Part shown: positions 7,602 through 17,108 of the stretch, in pieces
Layout of the letters: each line of letters starts with the position of its first letter
How positions within the stretch are numbered: the stretch's first letter is position 1
Origin: Pseudomonas sihuiensis
GTDB lineage: Bacteria > Pseudomonadota > Gammaproteobacteria > Pseudomonadales > Pseudomonadaceae
NCBI RefSeq assembly: GCF_900106015.1
Contig: NZ_LT629797.1
Span: 3,472,001 to 3,536,000 of the forward strand
Reading direction: 5' to 3'
Length of the DNA: 64,000 bases
Position numbers and translations under genes: made by a program
The notes under the pieces: model-generated
What the model was told of the DNA's origin: nothing
The model's input: only the letters and a program-made list of their open reading frames with translations
Databases searched by the model: none

Positions 7602-8801
7602 TCACGCCGCACTGAAGGTCTTGTGCGGGTCGATGACGAATTTCTTCGGCACGCCAGCATCGAACTCGCCGTAGCCACGCGGCGCATCGTCCAGGCTGAT
7701 GACCTGCACACCGACCACTTCGGCGATGTTGATGCGATCCCACATGATGGCCTGCATCAGCGCGCGGTTGTACTTCATCACCGGGGTCTGGCCGGTGTGG
7801 AAGCTGTGCGACTTGGCCCAGCCGAGGCCGAAGCGAATGCTCAGGGCGCCGATCTTCGCCGCCGCATCCACCGCGCCCGGATCTTCGGTCACGTACAGGC
7901 CAGGAATACCGATCTTGCCGGCTACGCGCACGACGCCCATCAGCGAGTTGAGCACCGTTGCCGGCGCCTCCTGCTGGGCACCGGCATGGCCGTGGCCACG
8001 CGCCTCGAAGCCCACGGCATCGACCGCGCAATCCACTTCCGGCTCGCCCAGCAGATCGGCGATCTGTTCATGCAACGGCGTGTCCTTGGACAGGTCGGCA
8101 ATTTCGAAACCTTGTGCCTTGGCATGGGCCAGACGCGTTGGGTTGACGTCACCGACGATCACCACCGCAGCACCGAGCAGGCGCGCCGAGGCGGCAGCCG
8201 CCAGACCGACCGGACCCGCGCCAGCGATATACACCGTGCTGCCCGGTCCGACACCGGCAGTGACCGCACCGTGGTAACCGGTGGGCAGGATGTCGGACAG
8301 GCAGGTCAGGTCGCGGATCTTCTCCATGGCCTTGTCGCGATCCGGCAACTTGAGCAGGTTGAAGTCGGCGTAGGGCACCAGCACGTACTCGGCCTGGCCA
8401 CCGGTCCAGTCGCCCATGTCGACGTAGCCGTAGGCGCCGCCGGCACGCGCCGGGTTGACGGTCAGGCAGACGCCGGTGTGTTGTTCCTTGCAGGAGCGGC
8501 AGCGACCGCAGGCGACGTTGAAGGGAACGGAAACCAGATCACCGAGCTGCAGGCGCTCGACATCGCGGCCCTTCTCGATCACCTCGCCGGTGATCTCGTG
8601 GCCCAGCACCAGGCCGACCTGCGCGGTGGTACGGCCACGCACCATGTGCTGGTCGGAGCCGCAGATGTTGGTGGAAACAACTTTGAGGATGACCCCGTGC
8701 TCGATCTTCTTGCCGCGTGGGTCCTGCATTTTCGGGTAGTCGATCTTCTGCACTTCGACCTTGCCCGTACCGAGATAAACCACACCACGATTACCAGACA
8801 T
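7602..8801 (-). CDS. fdhA: Glutathione-independent formaldehyde dehydrogenase
   Basis: 399-aa zinc- and NAD-dependent medium-chain dehydrogenase that oxidises formaldehyde to formate. Catalytic-zinc residues are in NICGSDQH (Cys near 47) and GHEITGEV. The structural-zinc cysteines are in CGRCRSCKEQHTGVC. The nucleotide fold is GAGPVGLAAAASARLLGA. Length and sequence match P. putida-type FdhA. AGGAG lies about 7 nt before the start. It is the last gene of the glyA-sox-purU block, where it would remove the formaldehyde released by betaine, dimethylglycine and sarcosine demethylation. Confidence 0.95.
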   Translation of the reverse strand: MSGNRGVVYLGTGKVEVQKIDYPKMQDPRGKKIEHGVILKVVSTNICGSDQHMVRGRTTAQVGLVLGHEITGEVIEKGRDVERLQLGDLVSVPFNVACGRCRSCKEQHTGVCLTVNPARAGGAYGYVDMGDWTGGQAEYVLVPYADFNLLKLPDRDKAMEKIRDLTCLSDILPTGYHGAVTAGVGPGSTVYIAGAGPVGLAAAASARLLGAAVVIVGDVNPTRLAHAKAQGFEIADLSKDTPLHEQIADLLGEPEVDCAVDAVGFEARGHGHAGAQQEAPATVLNSLMGVVRVAGKIGIPGLYVTEDPGAVDAAAKIGALSIRFGLGWAKSHSFHTGQTPVMKYNRALMQAIMWDRINIAEVVGVQVISLDDAPRGYGEFDAGVPKKFVIDPHKTFSAA

Positions 8802-8920
8802 GCGTAACTCTCCTTTCTTGTTGTGGACACAAGACGCGACCGACGGGCCGCGCGGCCTTGCACTGGAGCTTGTTGCGTCTGTTGCCGGAAACCGCCGGTG
8901 AAGCCTGGCAGGGCGGGTTC

Positions 8921-9044
8921 CGTAGGGTGGGCCGAACGGCGATCCGCTTTAGCCCACCAATAACGTTCTTCGTTGTGCCTGGTGGGCTAAAGCCCACCCT
9001 ACAAGTGGCATCGTTACCGTAGGGTGGGCTTTAGCCCACCAATA
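8921..9044. repeat. Two to three GTAGGGTGGGC-family palindromes
   Basis: GTAGGGTGGGC at 8922 pairs with the GCCCACCCTAC arm ending near 9002; a further self-complementary copy (GGGTGGGCTTTAGCCCACC) spans 9018-9044. They fill most of the 261-bp gap between fdhA and purU, inside what is otherwise a single-direction gene block, so they may separate the two transcripts. Related to the elements at 1719-1790 and 54309-54382. Confidence 0.8.
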
Positions 9045-9062
9045 TTCGGGTTGGCGATGCGT

Positions 9063-9926
9063 TCAGGCGTTGAGCACCACCGTGCGATTGGCGTTGAGGA
9101 ACACGCGGCGATCGATGTGGTAGCCGACGGCGCGGGCCAGGGTCAGGCATTCGATGTCGCGCCCCTTGGCGATCAGGTCTTCGGGATAGTGGGCGTGATC
9201 CACCGCCTCCACGCCTTGGGCGATGATCGGCCCCTCGTCGAGGTCGTTGTTGATGTAGTGCGCCGTGGCGCCGACCAGCTTGACGCCCTTCTGGTAGGCC
9301 TGGTGATAGGGCTTGGCGCCCTTGAAGCCGGGCAGCAGCGAGTGGTGAATATTGATCGCCCAGCCGTCCAGCTTGCGGCACAGCTCGGGCGACAGCACCT
9401 GCATGTAGCGGGCGAGCACCACCAGCTCCGCGCCGGTGTCCTCGATCACCTGCAGCACCTTGCGCTCTTGCGCCGGCTTGTCGGCCGGATCGAGCGGGAA
9501 ATGGTGGTAGGGAATGCCGTGCCAGCGCGCCAGCGGTTCCAGATCCGGGTGGTTGGACACCACCGCCACCACGTCCATGGCCAACTGGCCGATGCGCTGG
9601 CGATACAGCAAGTCATGCAGGCAGTGGTCGGCCTTGGACACCATCAGCACCACCTTGGCGCGGTAGCCCGGCGGGGTCAGCTCGACCTGCATGTCGAAGG
9701 GTGCCAGACGCTCGGCCACACCGGCGCGAAAGGCGGCCTCGTCGAAGTCCTGCGGCTGACGGAACTCGACACGGATGAAGAAGCGCGAGGACAACCGATC
9801 ATCGAAGCTGTGGTGCTCAGTGACGTAGCAGCGCTGCTCGAAGAGAAAGCGCGTCACCGCGTCCACGGTGCCGAGCACGCTCGGGCAATGGGCGGTAAGA
9901 ATCCAGGTGTCGGGGGTGCGGCTCAT
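9063..9926 (-). CDS. purU: Formyltetrahydrofolate deformylase
   Basis: 287-aa enzyme hydrolysing 10-formyl-THF to formate and THF. An N-terminal ACT domain (TWILTAHCPSVLGTV, residues 6-20) is followed by a formyltransferase-like domain with VSNHPDLEP, IPYHHFPL and the catalytic region NIHHSLLPGFKGAKPY...GATAHYI. The start at 9926 (ATG AGC CGC) is preferred over the in-frame ATG at 9938 because GGAG lies about 6 nt upstream. Its place between soxG and fdhA fits recycling of one-carbon-loaded folate when sarcosine catabolism produces excess methylene-THF. Confidence 0.93.
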   Translation of the reverse strand: MSRTPDTWILTAHCPSVLGTVDAVTRFLFEQRCYVTEHHSFDDRLSSRFFIRVEFRQPQDFDEAAFRAGVAERLAPFDMQVELTPPGYRAKVVLMVSKADHCLHDLLYRQRIGQLAMDVVAVVSNHPDLEPLARWHGIPYHHFPLDPADKPAQERKVLQVIEDTGAELVVLARYMQVLSPELCRKLDGWAINIHHSLLPGFKGAKPYHQAYQKGVKLVGATAHYINNDLDEGPIIAQGVEAVDHAHYPEDLIAKGRDIECLTLARAVGYHIDRRVFLNANRTVVLNA

Positions 9927-9947
9927 AATAGACTCCATTGCTGTTCA

Positions 9948-10045
9948 CCCCTCTCCCTTGGGAGAGGGGCCGGGGGTGAGGGCTATCCGACACAACGCGG
10001 TCTGCCTTTCCCCTCACCCCAACCCTCTCCCGGAGGGAGAGGGGG
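9948..10045. repeat. CCCTCTCCC/GGGAGAGGG palindrome pair
   Basis: CCCCTCTCCCTTGGGAGAGG at 9948-9967 is a near-complete palindrome. A second arm pair (CCCTCTCCCGGAGGGAGAGG) lies at 10024-10043. Occupies the gap between soxG and purU. The same family recurs four times upstream of soxD. Confidence 0.8.
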
Positions 10046-10072
10046 CTGTCCGCGTATACCTCAGGTTCAGCT

Positions 10073-10702
10073 TCAGGCCTCGACCGCCAACCCATACTCG
10101 GCGCTGGCATCCTGCAGCCACAGCCAGAAGTAGTCGGCGAAGCTGCGGCGGATCACCAGCTCCCAGGTCTCCTCGCCGGTGTGGCGAATCACCAGCTGCG
10201 ACTTGGCGAACACGGTGCCCACCGCCTTGCCGACCGGGAAGTTGCTCGGGTGCACGTCGTAGCTGGTCGATTTCATCAGCAGCTCGCGCACCTGCGGCCC
10301 GGACAGCTCCAGCAGGGTCTGCCCGCCACTGACGTTGACCACCGAGAAGTGCTGACCGTCCAGCGCCGCACGCAGTTTGCGCTCGACCTCGAACTCGCTG
10401 CCGCCGGGCACGATCAGCAGCCACTCGTCCGGGCCCAGCCACTGCAGCGAGGTATCACCGTCGGCGACCAGGGTCAGCGCCACCGGCAGCTCCAGGCCCA
10501 GGGCCTTGTGCACGCCGCCGGAGAAGGCGGTGTCGCGGGCGTCGCCACGGATCACCAGGTGCCCGCGCAGCTTCTTCTCGCGCAGGGTGATGCCGGCGTT
10601 CTTACGGCCCTTGCCGACCAGTTCGTGCAGGCCGGCATGGTGCAGCGGTGACTGCCCGGCGATGTCGGCGGGACGTTGTTGGTAGACGTTGACGTTAGAC
10701 AT
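10073..10702 (-). CDS. soxG: Sarcosine oxidase gamma subunit
   Basis: 209-aa gamma subunit of heterotetrameric sarcosine oxidase, which shares a fold with the T-protein-like end of SoxA. The start MSNVNVYQQRP at 10702 is chosen because an AAGGGGAT ribosome site precedes it; the longer in-frame start at 10726 would extend further into soxA. Overlaps the 3' end of soxA by 8 bp, so translation is coupled. Residues TSLQWLGPDEWLLI and HTGEETWELVIRRSFADY are typical of the family. Confidence 0.92.
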   Translation of the reverse strand: MSNVNVYQQRPADIAGQSPLHHAGLHELVGKGRKNAGITLREKKLRGHLVIRGDARDTAFSGGVHKALGLELPVALTLVADGDTSLQWLGPDEWLLIVPGGSEFEVERKLRAALDGQHFSVVNVSGGQTLLELSGPQVRELLMKSTSYDVHPSNFPVGKAVGTVFAKSQLVIRHTGEETWELVIRRSFADYFWLWLQDASAEYGLAVEA

Positions 10703-13700
10703 TCTGGCGATCCCCTTTCGGGTCATAGAACACGGAGCTGCAGATTTCGGCTTCGATCAGACTGCCATCGGCCAGCGGCGCGAACACGCGCTCGCCCATG
10801 CGCTTGAGGCCGCCCTTGACCACCGCCATGGCGAAGCTGTAACCCATCGCCGCGCTCATGTAGCTGGAGGTGACGTGACCGACCATCTGCATCGGGATGG
10901 ACTGTTTCGGGTCGAACACCAGTTGCGCGCCTTCCGGCAGCACCTGGTTCGGGTCGACCGGTTTCAGCCCGACCAGCTGCTTGCGGTCTTCGCGCAGGCA
11001 GTCGTCACGGTTCATGCCGCGCTTGCCGATCCAGGAGAAAGGTTTGGTGCGGCCGACGCACCAGCCCATGTTGAGATCGTCCGGGGTCACCGAGGCGTCG
11101 GTGTCCTGACCGACGATGATGAAGCCCTTCTCGGCGCGCAGCACGTGCATGGTCTCGGTGCCGTAGGGGGTCAGGTCGAATTCCTTGCCGGCTTCGATGA
11201 TCTGCTCCCACACGCCCAGGGCGTAGTCGGCCTGCACGTTCACTTCATAGCTCAGCTCACCGGTGAAGGAGATGCGGAACACACGCGCCGGCACGCCGCC
11301 AACCAGGCCTTCCTTCCAGCTCATGAACGGGAAGGCATCCTTGTCCAGGTCGATGTCGGTGACCTTGGCCAGCAGCTTGCGGCTGTTGGGGCCGGACAGG
11401 GTCATGGTCGCCCAGTGGTCGGTAACCGAGGTGAAGTACACCTTCAGCTCCGGCCATTCGGTCTGGTGGTAGATCTCCAGCCACTCCATCACGCGGGCAG
11501 CGCCGCCGGTGGTGGTGGTCATGACGAAATGGTTGTCGGCCAGACAGGCGGTCACGCCGTCGTCGAAGACCATGCCGTCTTCCTTGCACATCAGGCCGTA
11601 GCGCGCCTTGCCCACGTCCAGCTTGGTCCAGGCGTTGGTGTAGACGCGGTTGAGGAACTCACGGGCATCCGGGCCCTGGATGTCGATCTTGCCCAGGGTC
11701 GAGGCATCGAGGATGCCCACGCTGTTGCGTACGGCCAGGCATTCACGGGCCACGGCGGCGTGCAGATCCTCGCCATTTTTCGGGAAGTACCAGGGGCGCT
11801 TCCACTGGCCGACGTCCTCGAACTCGGCACCGTTCTTCACGTGCCAGGCCTGCATCGCGGTGTAGCGCTTGGCATCGAACAGCTCGCCACAGTGGCGACC
11901 GGCCACAGCGCCGAAGGTGACCGGCGTGTAGTTCGGGCGGAACATGGTGGTGCCCATCTGCACGATGCTGATGCCCATCGAACGCGCGGCGATGGCCAGA
12001 CCGTTGATATTGCCCAGCTTGCCCTGGTCGGTGCCGAAGCCCAGTGCGGTGTAACGCTTGACGTGCTCGACCGACTCGAAGCCTTCACGCGTCGCCAGCT
12101 CGATGCCGGCCGCGGTGACGTCGTTCTGCAGGTCGACGAACTGCTTCGGCGCCCGCGCGGTGGACTTGTCGTGCGGCACCTGGAACAGCGCCAGCATCGG
12201 ATCTTCCTGACGCACCTCGGCCTGTGGCAGGCTGCCACTGACGGCCTTGTAGCCAGTCTCGGCAGCCGCCTTGGCGCCCGCCTCGAAGCCATTGGCAAGC
12301 ACGTCGCCGAGGGCGAACACGCCATTCACTGCACCAGCGTCGATGCGTTGCTGGACGCCGTTACCCGGCCCCGGCACGAAACCGAGGATGTCCTCGCGCC
12401 ATTCGGGGCGACCACCCAGGTGCGACGCCAAGTGCACCACCGGGCTGTAGCCACCGGAGCTGACGATCAGGTCGCAGTCGAGCACTTCACCAGGGCTGGT
12501 GACCTTGTGTGCCTTGGCATCGATGGCGCAGATGCGCGCACCGGTGACGCGCTTGCTGCCACGTGCCTCGACCACTGCGCTGCCGGTGAGGATGCGCACA
12601 CCACGCGCACGCGCTTCCTCGACCCAGCTGCCGCGCGGGTTGCTGCGCGCATCGGCCACCGCCACCACCTTGCGCCCGGCATCGAGCCAGTCGAGCACCA
12701 CGCGGTAGGCGTAATCGTTGTTGGTCGACAGCACCAGTTCCTGGCCTGGCGCCACGCCATAACGACGCACGTAGGTCGACACGGCGCCAGCCAGCATGTT
12801 GCCGGGCACATCGTTGTTGGCGTACACCAGCGGTCGCTCATGGGCGCCGCTGGCCAATACCACGCGCTTGGCGCGGACGCGGTGCATACGCTGGCGAGCC
12901 TGGCCCATCGGGGCGACTTCACCGAGGTGATCGGTCAGGCGCTGGTGGATGGTGAGGAAGTTGTGGTCGTGGTAGCCGTTGACCGTGGCGCGTGGCAGCA
13001 GGGTCACTTCCGGCATTTTCTGCAGCTCGGCGATGGCCTGCGCCACCCAGTCGGCGGCGGGCTTGCCGTCGAGGGTTTCGCGAGTGTCGAGCAGGCTACC
13101 GCCGAACTCTTCCTGCTCATCGGCAAGAATCACCCGCGCGCCGCTACGGCCAGCCGCCAGCGCGGCGGCGAGACCGGCAGGGCCGGCACCGACGATCAGC
13201 ACGTCGCAATGCTGGTTGAGCTGGTCGTAGATGTCCGGGTCGACTTCGGTGGGCGAGCGACCTAAGCCTGCGGCCTTGCGGATGTACTTCTCATAGGTCA
13301 TCCACAGGTTCTGCGGATACATGAAGGTCTTGTAGTAGAAACCGGGCGGCATCATGCCGCCGCCGACCTTGCCGAGGATGCCCATCAGGTCGGTGTTGAC
13401 GCTCGGCCAGCCGTTGGTGCTGTTGGCCACCAGACCGCTGTACAGCGCCTGCTGGGTGGCGCGCACGTTGGGGATCTGCGCGGCCTCGGTGGAGCCGATC
13501 TGCAGCACGGCATTGGGCTCTTCCGCGCCAGCAGCGACGATGCCGCGTGGCCGCGAGTACTTGAAGCTGCGGCCAACGATGTCGACGCCGTTGGCCAGCA
13601 GCGCGGCGGCCAGGCTGTCGCCAGCGTAACCGTGGTAGGTCTGGCCATTGAAGGTGAAGCTCAGCGCCTGGCTGCGGTCGATGCGACCACCCTTGGCAAG

Positions 13701-13718
13701 ACGATTGACCTGACTCAT
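10695..13718 (-). CDS. soxA: Sarcosine oxidase alpha subunit
   Basis: 1007-aa alpha subunit. Order of domains: a 2Fe-2S-like fold without its cluster near residues 20-90 (NGQTYHGYAGDSLAAALLANG), an NAD(P)/FAD-type Rossmann fold (DVLIVGAGPAGLAAALAAG, about 170-190), and a C-terminal aminomethyltransferase (GcvT-like) domain that uses THF to trap the methyl carbon (GKIDIQGPDAREFLN, TGELSYEVNV). The start at 13718 overlaps the soxD stop (ATGA) and has GGAG upstream; the frame upstream of it overlaps soxD and is not used. Together with SoxB, SoxD and SoxG it converts sarcosine to glycine plus methylene-THF and H2O2. Confidence 0.95.
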   Translation of the reverse strand: MSQVNRLAKGGRIDRSQALSFTFNGQTYHGYAGDSLAAALLANGVDIVGRSFKYSRPRGIVAAGAEEPNAVLQIGSTEAAQIPNVRATQQALYSGLVANSTNGWPSVNTDLMGILGKVGGGMMPPGFYYKTFMYPQNLWMTYEKYIRKAAGLGRSPTEVDPDIYDQLNQHCDVLIVGAGPAGLAAALAAGRSGARVILADEQEEFGGSLLDTRETLDGKPAADWVAQAIAELQKMPEVTLLPRATVNGYHDHNFLTIHQRLTDHLGEVAPMGQARQRMHRVRAKRVVLASGAHERPLVYANNDVPGNMLAGAVSTYVRRYGVAPGQELVLSTNNDYAYRVVLDWLDAGRKVVAVADARSNPRGSWVEEARARGVRILTGSAVVEARGSKRVTGARICAIDAKAHKVTSPGEVLDCDLIVSSGGYSPVVHLASHLGGRPEWREDILGFVPGPGNGVQQRIDAGAVNGVFALGDVLANGFEAGAKAAAETGYKAVSGSLPQAEVRQEDPMLALFQVPHDKSTARAPKQFVDLQNDVTAAGIELATREGFESVEHVKRYTALGFGTDQGKLGNINGLAIAARSMGISIVQMGTTMFRPNYTPVTFGAVAGRHCGELFDAKRYTAMQAWHVKNGAEFEDVGQWKRPWYFPKNGEDLHAAVARECLAVRNSVGILDASTLGKIDIQGPDAREFLNRVYTNAWTKLDVGKARYGLMCKEDGMVFDDGVTACLADNHFVMTTTTGGAARVMEWLEIYHQTEWPELKVYFTSVTDHWATMTLSGPNSRKLLAKVTDIDLDKDAFPFMSWKEGLVGGVPARVFRISFTGELSYEVNVQADYALGVWEQIIEAGKEFDLTPYGTETMHVLRAEKGFIIVGQDTDASVTPDDLNMGWCVGRTKPFSWIGKRGMNRDDCLREDRKQLVGLKPVDPNQVLPEGAQLVFDPKQSIPMQMVGHVTSSYMSAAMGYSFAMAVVKGGLKRMGERVFAPLADGSLIEAEICSSVFYDPKGDRQNV

Positions 13719-14041
13719 GCCGTTACTCCTTCTGCCACGGCTTGCTTGTCGGTGGCCGCGGCTGCGGTGACCGAAGGCTTCTCGCCGACCTTGTAGGTCT
13801 CGAGGATCTCGTAGGTCACGGTGTGGCGGGTGGCGTTGAAATACTTGCGGCAACCGGCTGCGTGCACCCACAGCTCATGGTGGATACCACGCGGGTTGTC
13901 GCGGAAGAACATGTACTCGCCCCACTCTGCATCCGTGCAGGCATCGGGATCGAGCGGGCGGGCGATGTGCGCCTGGCCCTTGGCGTGGAATTCCTCTTCG
14001 GAGCGCAGTTCGCCACAGTAGGGGCAGAAGATGTGCAGCAT
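13715..14041 (-). CDS. soxD: Sarcosine oxidase delta subunit
   Basis: 108-aa zinc-binding subunit. CPYCGELRSEEEFH supplies Cys6 and Cys9, and HHELWVHAAGCRKYFN supplies the later His and Cys ligands. The start MLHIFCPYC at 14041 follows GGAGG; the in-frame extension upstream is translated CCCTCTCCC repeat and is not real. The last 25 residues are Ala/Thr/Val-rich and probably disordered. Overlaps soxA by 4 bp. Confidence 0.94.
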   Translation of the reverse strand: MLHIFCPYCGELRSEEEFHAKGQAHIARPLDPDACTDAEWGEYMFFRDNPRGIHHELWVHAAGCRKYFNATRHTVTYEILETYKVGEKPSVTAAAATDKQAVAEGVTA

Positions 14042-14064
14042 GGTGGAGCCTCCGCTTGCTTTAC

Positions 14065-14326
14065 TCCCCTCTCCCGCTTGCGGGAGAGGGGCTGGGGGAG
14101 AGGGCTGCTCTATGCACGCCATCCCCCGAGTCAGTTACAGGGAGCTGCAGTGCCGAACACAGCACCCTCTCCCGCCCTTCGGGCACCCTCTCCCGCAAGC
14201 GGAGGAGGACGTTTTGTTCTCCCCTCTCCCACTTGTGGGAGAGGGGTCGGGGGAGAGGGCTACGGTGTTGGCCGAACCGCCCTCTCCCGGCCCTGCGGGC
14301 CACCCTCTCCCGCAAGCGGGAGAGGG
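14065..14326. repeat. Tract of CCCTCTCCC/GGGAGAGGG palindromes
   Basis: Four related self-complementary copies (centres near 14080, 14190, 14235 and 14310) almost fill the 316-bp gap between soxB and soxD. Each carries CCCTCTCCC and GGGAGAGGG arms around a variable loop such as GCTTGC. I see no gene and no clear promoter here. As the sox genes form one functional unit, the transcript must read through this tract or restart after it. Confidence 0.85.
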
Positions 14327-14357
14327 TCATCGGATGTCATCCCTACGGGATGAATGT

Positions 14358-15608
14358 TTAATGGGCCACCGCCGCAGCGCCGTGCTCGTCGATCAGTGCG
14401 CCGGTGTGGAAACGGTCGATGGAGAACGGCTTGGCCAGTGGGTGCATTTCACCCTTGGCCAGGCTGGCGGCGAACACGTGACCCGAACCCGGCGTGGCCT
14501 TGAAGCCACCGGTACCCCAACCGCAGTTGAAGAACAGGTTGTCTACCGGGGTCTTGGAAATGATCGGGCAGGCGTCGGGGCTGGTATCGACGATGCCGCC
14601 CCACTGGCGGTTCATACGCACGCGCGAGAGCACCGGGAACATCTCGACGATGGCCTGCAGGGTGTGTTCGATGGTGTGGTAGGAGCCGCGCTGGCCGTAG
14701 CCGTTGTAGCCGTCGATGCCGGCACCGATGACCAGGTCGCCCTTGTCCGACTGACTGATGTAACCGTGCACGGCGTTGGACATGATCACGCTGTCGATGA
14801 TCGGTTTGATCGGCTCGGATACCAGTGCCTGCAGCGGGTGCGATTCCAGCGGCAGGCGGAAGCCGGCGAGCCCCGCCATATGCCCGGAATTACCGGCAGT
14901 GACCACACCGACGCGCTTGGCACCGATGAAACCCTTGTTGGTCTCCACGCCGATCACCGCACCGTTCTGCTTGCGGAAACCGGTCACCTCGGTGTTCTGG
15001 ATCAGGTCGACGCCCAGGGCATCGGCGGCACGCGCGTAGCCCCAGGCCACGGCGTCATGACGGGCGACGCCACCGCGACGCTGCACGGTGGAGCCCATCA
15101 CCGGATAACGGGTGTTCTTGCTGCAGTCGAGGTAGGGAATTTCCTCGGCCACCTGCTTGGCATCCAGCAGTTCGCCATCCACGCCGTTGAGGCGGTTGGC
15201 GCTGACGCGGCGCTCGGCGTCGCGCATATCCTGCAGGGTGTGGCAGAGGTTGTAGACGCCACGCTGGGAGAACATGACGTTGTAGTTGATGTCCTGCGAC
15301 AGCCCTTCCCACAGCTTCATGGCGTGTTCGTAGAGCTGCGCGGACTCGTCCCACAGGTAGTTGGAACGCACGATGGTGGTGTTGCGCGCGGTGTTGCCGC
15401 CGCCGAGCCAGCCCTTCTCGACCACGGCGACATTCTTCACGCCGAATTCCTTGGCCAGGTAATAGGCCGTGGCCAGGCCGTGGCCGCCACCGCCGACGAT
15501 GACCACGTCGTACACCGGCTTGGGCGTCGGGTTGCGCCACATGCGCTGCCAGTTCTCATGGTGGCTGAACGAGTGCTTGAACAGGCCGAAGCCGGAATAA
15601 CGTTGCAT
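14358..15608 (-). CDS. soxB: Sarcosine oxidase beta subunit
   Basis: 416-aa FAD-dependent catalytic subunit of the DAO family. The dinucleotide fold is [19 protein letters not shown] (residues 34-52). [10 protein letters not shown] contains His184, which aligns by motif with the histidine that carries covalent FMN in characterised enzymes. The C-terminal segment [15 protein letters not shown] is diagnostic for the flavin-binding end. AAGGAGC precedes the ATG at 15608. Separated from glyA by the strong palindrome at 15647-15714. Confidence 0.95.
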   Translation of the reverse strand: MQRYSGFGLFKHSFSHHENWQRMWRNPTPKPVYDVVIVGGGGHGLATAYYLAKEFGVKNVAVVEKGWLGGGNTARNTTIVRSNYLWDESAQLYEHAMKLWEGLSQDINYNVMFSQRGVYNLCHTLQDMRDAERRVSANRLNGVDGELLDAKQVAEEIPYLDCSKNTRYPVMGSTVQRRGGVARHDAVAWGYARAADALGVDLIQNTEVTGFRKQNGAVIGVETNKGFIGAKRVGVVTAGNSGHMAGLAGFRLPLESHPLQALVSEPIKPIIDSVIMSNAVHGYISQSDKGDLVIGAGIDGYNGYGQRGSYHTIEHTLQAIVEMFPVLSRVRMNRQWGGIVDTSPDACPIISKTPVDNLFFNCGWGTGGFKATPGSGHVFAASLAKGEMHPLAKPFSIDRFHTGALIDEHGAAAVAH

Positions 15609-15646
15609 GAAGATGCTCCTTGAATCTGTTCTCGAACGCCTAACCT

Positions 15647-15714
15647 GTAGGAGCCAGCTTGCTGGCGATCCCTTACAACGAGCTCGGCTGGATCGCCAGC
15701 AAGCTGGCTCCTAC
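15647..15714. repeat. GTAGGAGC-family palindrome with perfect 24-bp arms
   Basis: The arms 15647-15670 and 15691-15714 are perfect reverse complements (beginning GTAGGAGCCAGCTTGC), with a 20-base loop. It sits between glyA and soxB in the same transcription direction and is the most perfect member of the family in this window. It would form a very stable RNA stem. Confidence 0.88.
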
Positions 15715-15730
15715 AACAGAGCAGAAGGCT

Positions 15731-16984
15731 TTAGCGGTATACGGGGTAGTCCGCGCACAGCCCTGCGACCAGCTTGGCCACCTGCGCCTCGACATCGGCA
15801 TCGCCGAGGTGATCGAGGATGTCGCAGATCCAGCCGGCCAGCGCCTGGCACTGAGCGACCTTGAAGCCACGGGTGGTCACCGCCGGCGTGCCGATACGGA
15901 TGCCCGAGGTCACGAACGGCGACTGCGGGTCGTTGGGCACGGCGTTCTTGTTCACGGTGATACCGGCACGGCCAAGGGCAGCATCGGCCTCCTTGCCGGT
16001 CAGGCCCTGCTTGATCAGGCTGAGCAGGAACAGGTGATTGTCGGTGCCGCCGGACACCACCTCGTAACCGCGCTCGATGAACACCTTGGCCATGGCCTGA
16101 GCGTTATCGATCACCTGCTGCTGGTAGGCCTTGAACTCCGGCTCCATGGCTTCCTTGAAGCACACCGCCTTGGCCGCAATCACGTGCATCAGCGGGCCAC
16201 CCTGGGCGCCCGGGAACACCGCGGAGTTGAGTTTCTTCTCGATCTCTTCGTTGGCCTTGGCCAGGATCAGGCCGCCGCGCGGGCCGCGCAGGGTCTTGTG
16301 CGTGGTGGTGGTGACCACGTCGGCAAAGGGAATCGGGTTCGGGTACAGACCCGCAGCGACCAGGCCCGCCACATGCGCCATATCGACGAACAGTAGCGCG
16401 CCGACCTTGTCGGCGATGGCGCGAAAGCGCGGGAAGTCGAGGGTCTTGGAGTAGGCGGAGAAGCCGGCGACGATGATCTTCGGCTTGTGCTCCACGGCCA
16501 GGCGCTCGACCTCGTCGTAGTCGATCAGCCCGGTGGCGGTGTCCAGGCCGTACTGCACGGCGTTGTAGAGTTTGCCCGAGGACGACACCTTGGCGCCGTG
16601 GGTCAGGTGGCCGCCGTGGGCCAGGCTCATGCCGAGGATGGTGTCGCCGGCATTGAGCAGCGCCAGGTACACGGCGCTGTTGGCCGAGGAACCGGAGTGC
16701 GGCTGGACGTTGGCGTAATCGGCGCCGAACAGCGCCTTGGCGCGGTCGATGGCCAGTTGCTCGACCTTGTCGACGTACTCGCAACCGCCGTAGTAGCGCT
16801 TGCCTGGATAGCCTTCGGCGTACTTGTTGGTCAGACCGCTGCCTTGCGCTTCCATCACCCGCTGGCTGCAGTAGTTCTCCGAGGCGATCAGCTCGATGTG
16901 CTCTTCCTGACGGCGTTCTTCCTGATTGATCGCCGCGAGCAACTCGTCGTCGTAACCCTGAATCTGATCCTGCTTGCTGAACAT
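15731..16984 (-). CDS. glyA: Serine hydroxymethyltransferase
   Basis: 417-aa PLP enzyme interconverting glycine plus methylene-THF and serine plus THF. The PLP lysine is in [16 protein letters not shown] (about residue 229), with the [13 protein letters not shown] substrate loop near residue 55. The start [13 protein letters not shown] at 16984 has GGAG 7 nt upstream and gives the standard 417-aa length; the extension to 17182 is rejected. First gene of the sox block, where it consumes the glycine and C1 unit made from sarcosine. A TTGCGACA/TGTCGCAA palindrome lies 125 bp upstream. Confidence 0.96.
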   Translation of the reverse strand: MFSKQDQIQGYDDELLAAINQEERRQEEHIELIASENYCSQRVMEAQGSGLTNKYAEGYPGKRYYGGCEYVDKVEQLAIDRAKALFGADYANVQPHSGSSANSAVYLALLNAGDTILGMSLAHGGHLTHGAKVSSSGKLYNAVQYGLDTATGLIDYDEVERLAVEHKPKIIVAGFSAYSKTLDFPRFRAIADKVGALLFVDMAHVAGLVAAGLYPNPIPFADVVTTTTHKTLRGPRGGLILAKANEEIEKKLNSAVFPGAQGGPLMHVIAAKAVCFKEAMEPEFKAYQQQVIDNAQAMAKVFIERGYEVVSGGTDNHLFLLSLIKQGLTGKEADAALGRAGITVNKNAVPNDPQSPFVTSGIRIGTPAVTTRGFKVAQCQALAGWICDILDHLGDADVEAQVAKLVAGLCADYPVYR

Positions 16985-17108
16985 CTCGACTCTCCTGCAG
17001 CGCCTAAGGGCGGCGGTCTTGGACGGGCGGGCCAGCAAGGCCCTGTGCAGCGATGGTAGGGCCGCCCCTGCCCCATCAAATGCCTGCCAACGCCGCGAGA
17101 GCATTCGT

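Noticed and set aside
10689-13265. 858-aa open frame antisense to soxA
   Set aside because: Runs opposite to a complete, domain-rich soxA. His/Gly/Ala/Val-rich composition is typical of antisense frames in GC-rich genomes.
16985-17108. Glycine or THF riboswitch upstream of glyA
   Set aside because: I could not find the conserved glycine or THF aptamer cores; only a palindromic operator-like site is evident further upstream.
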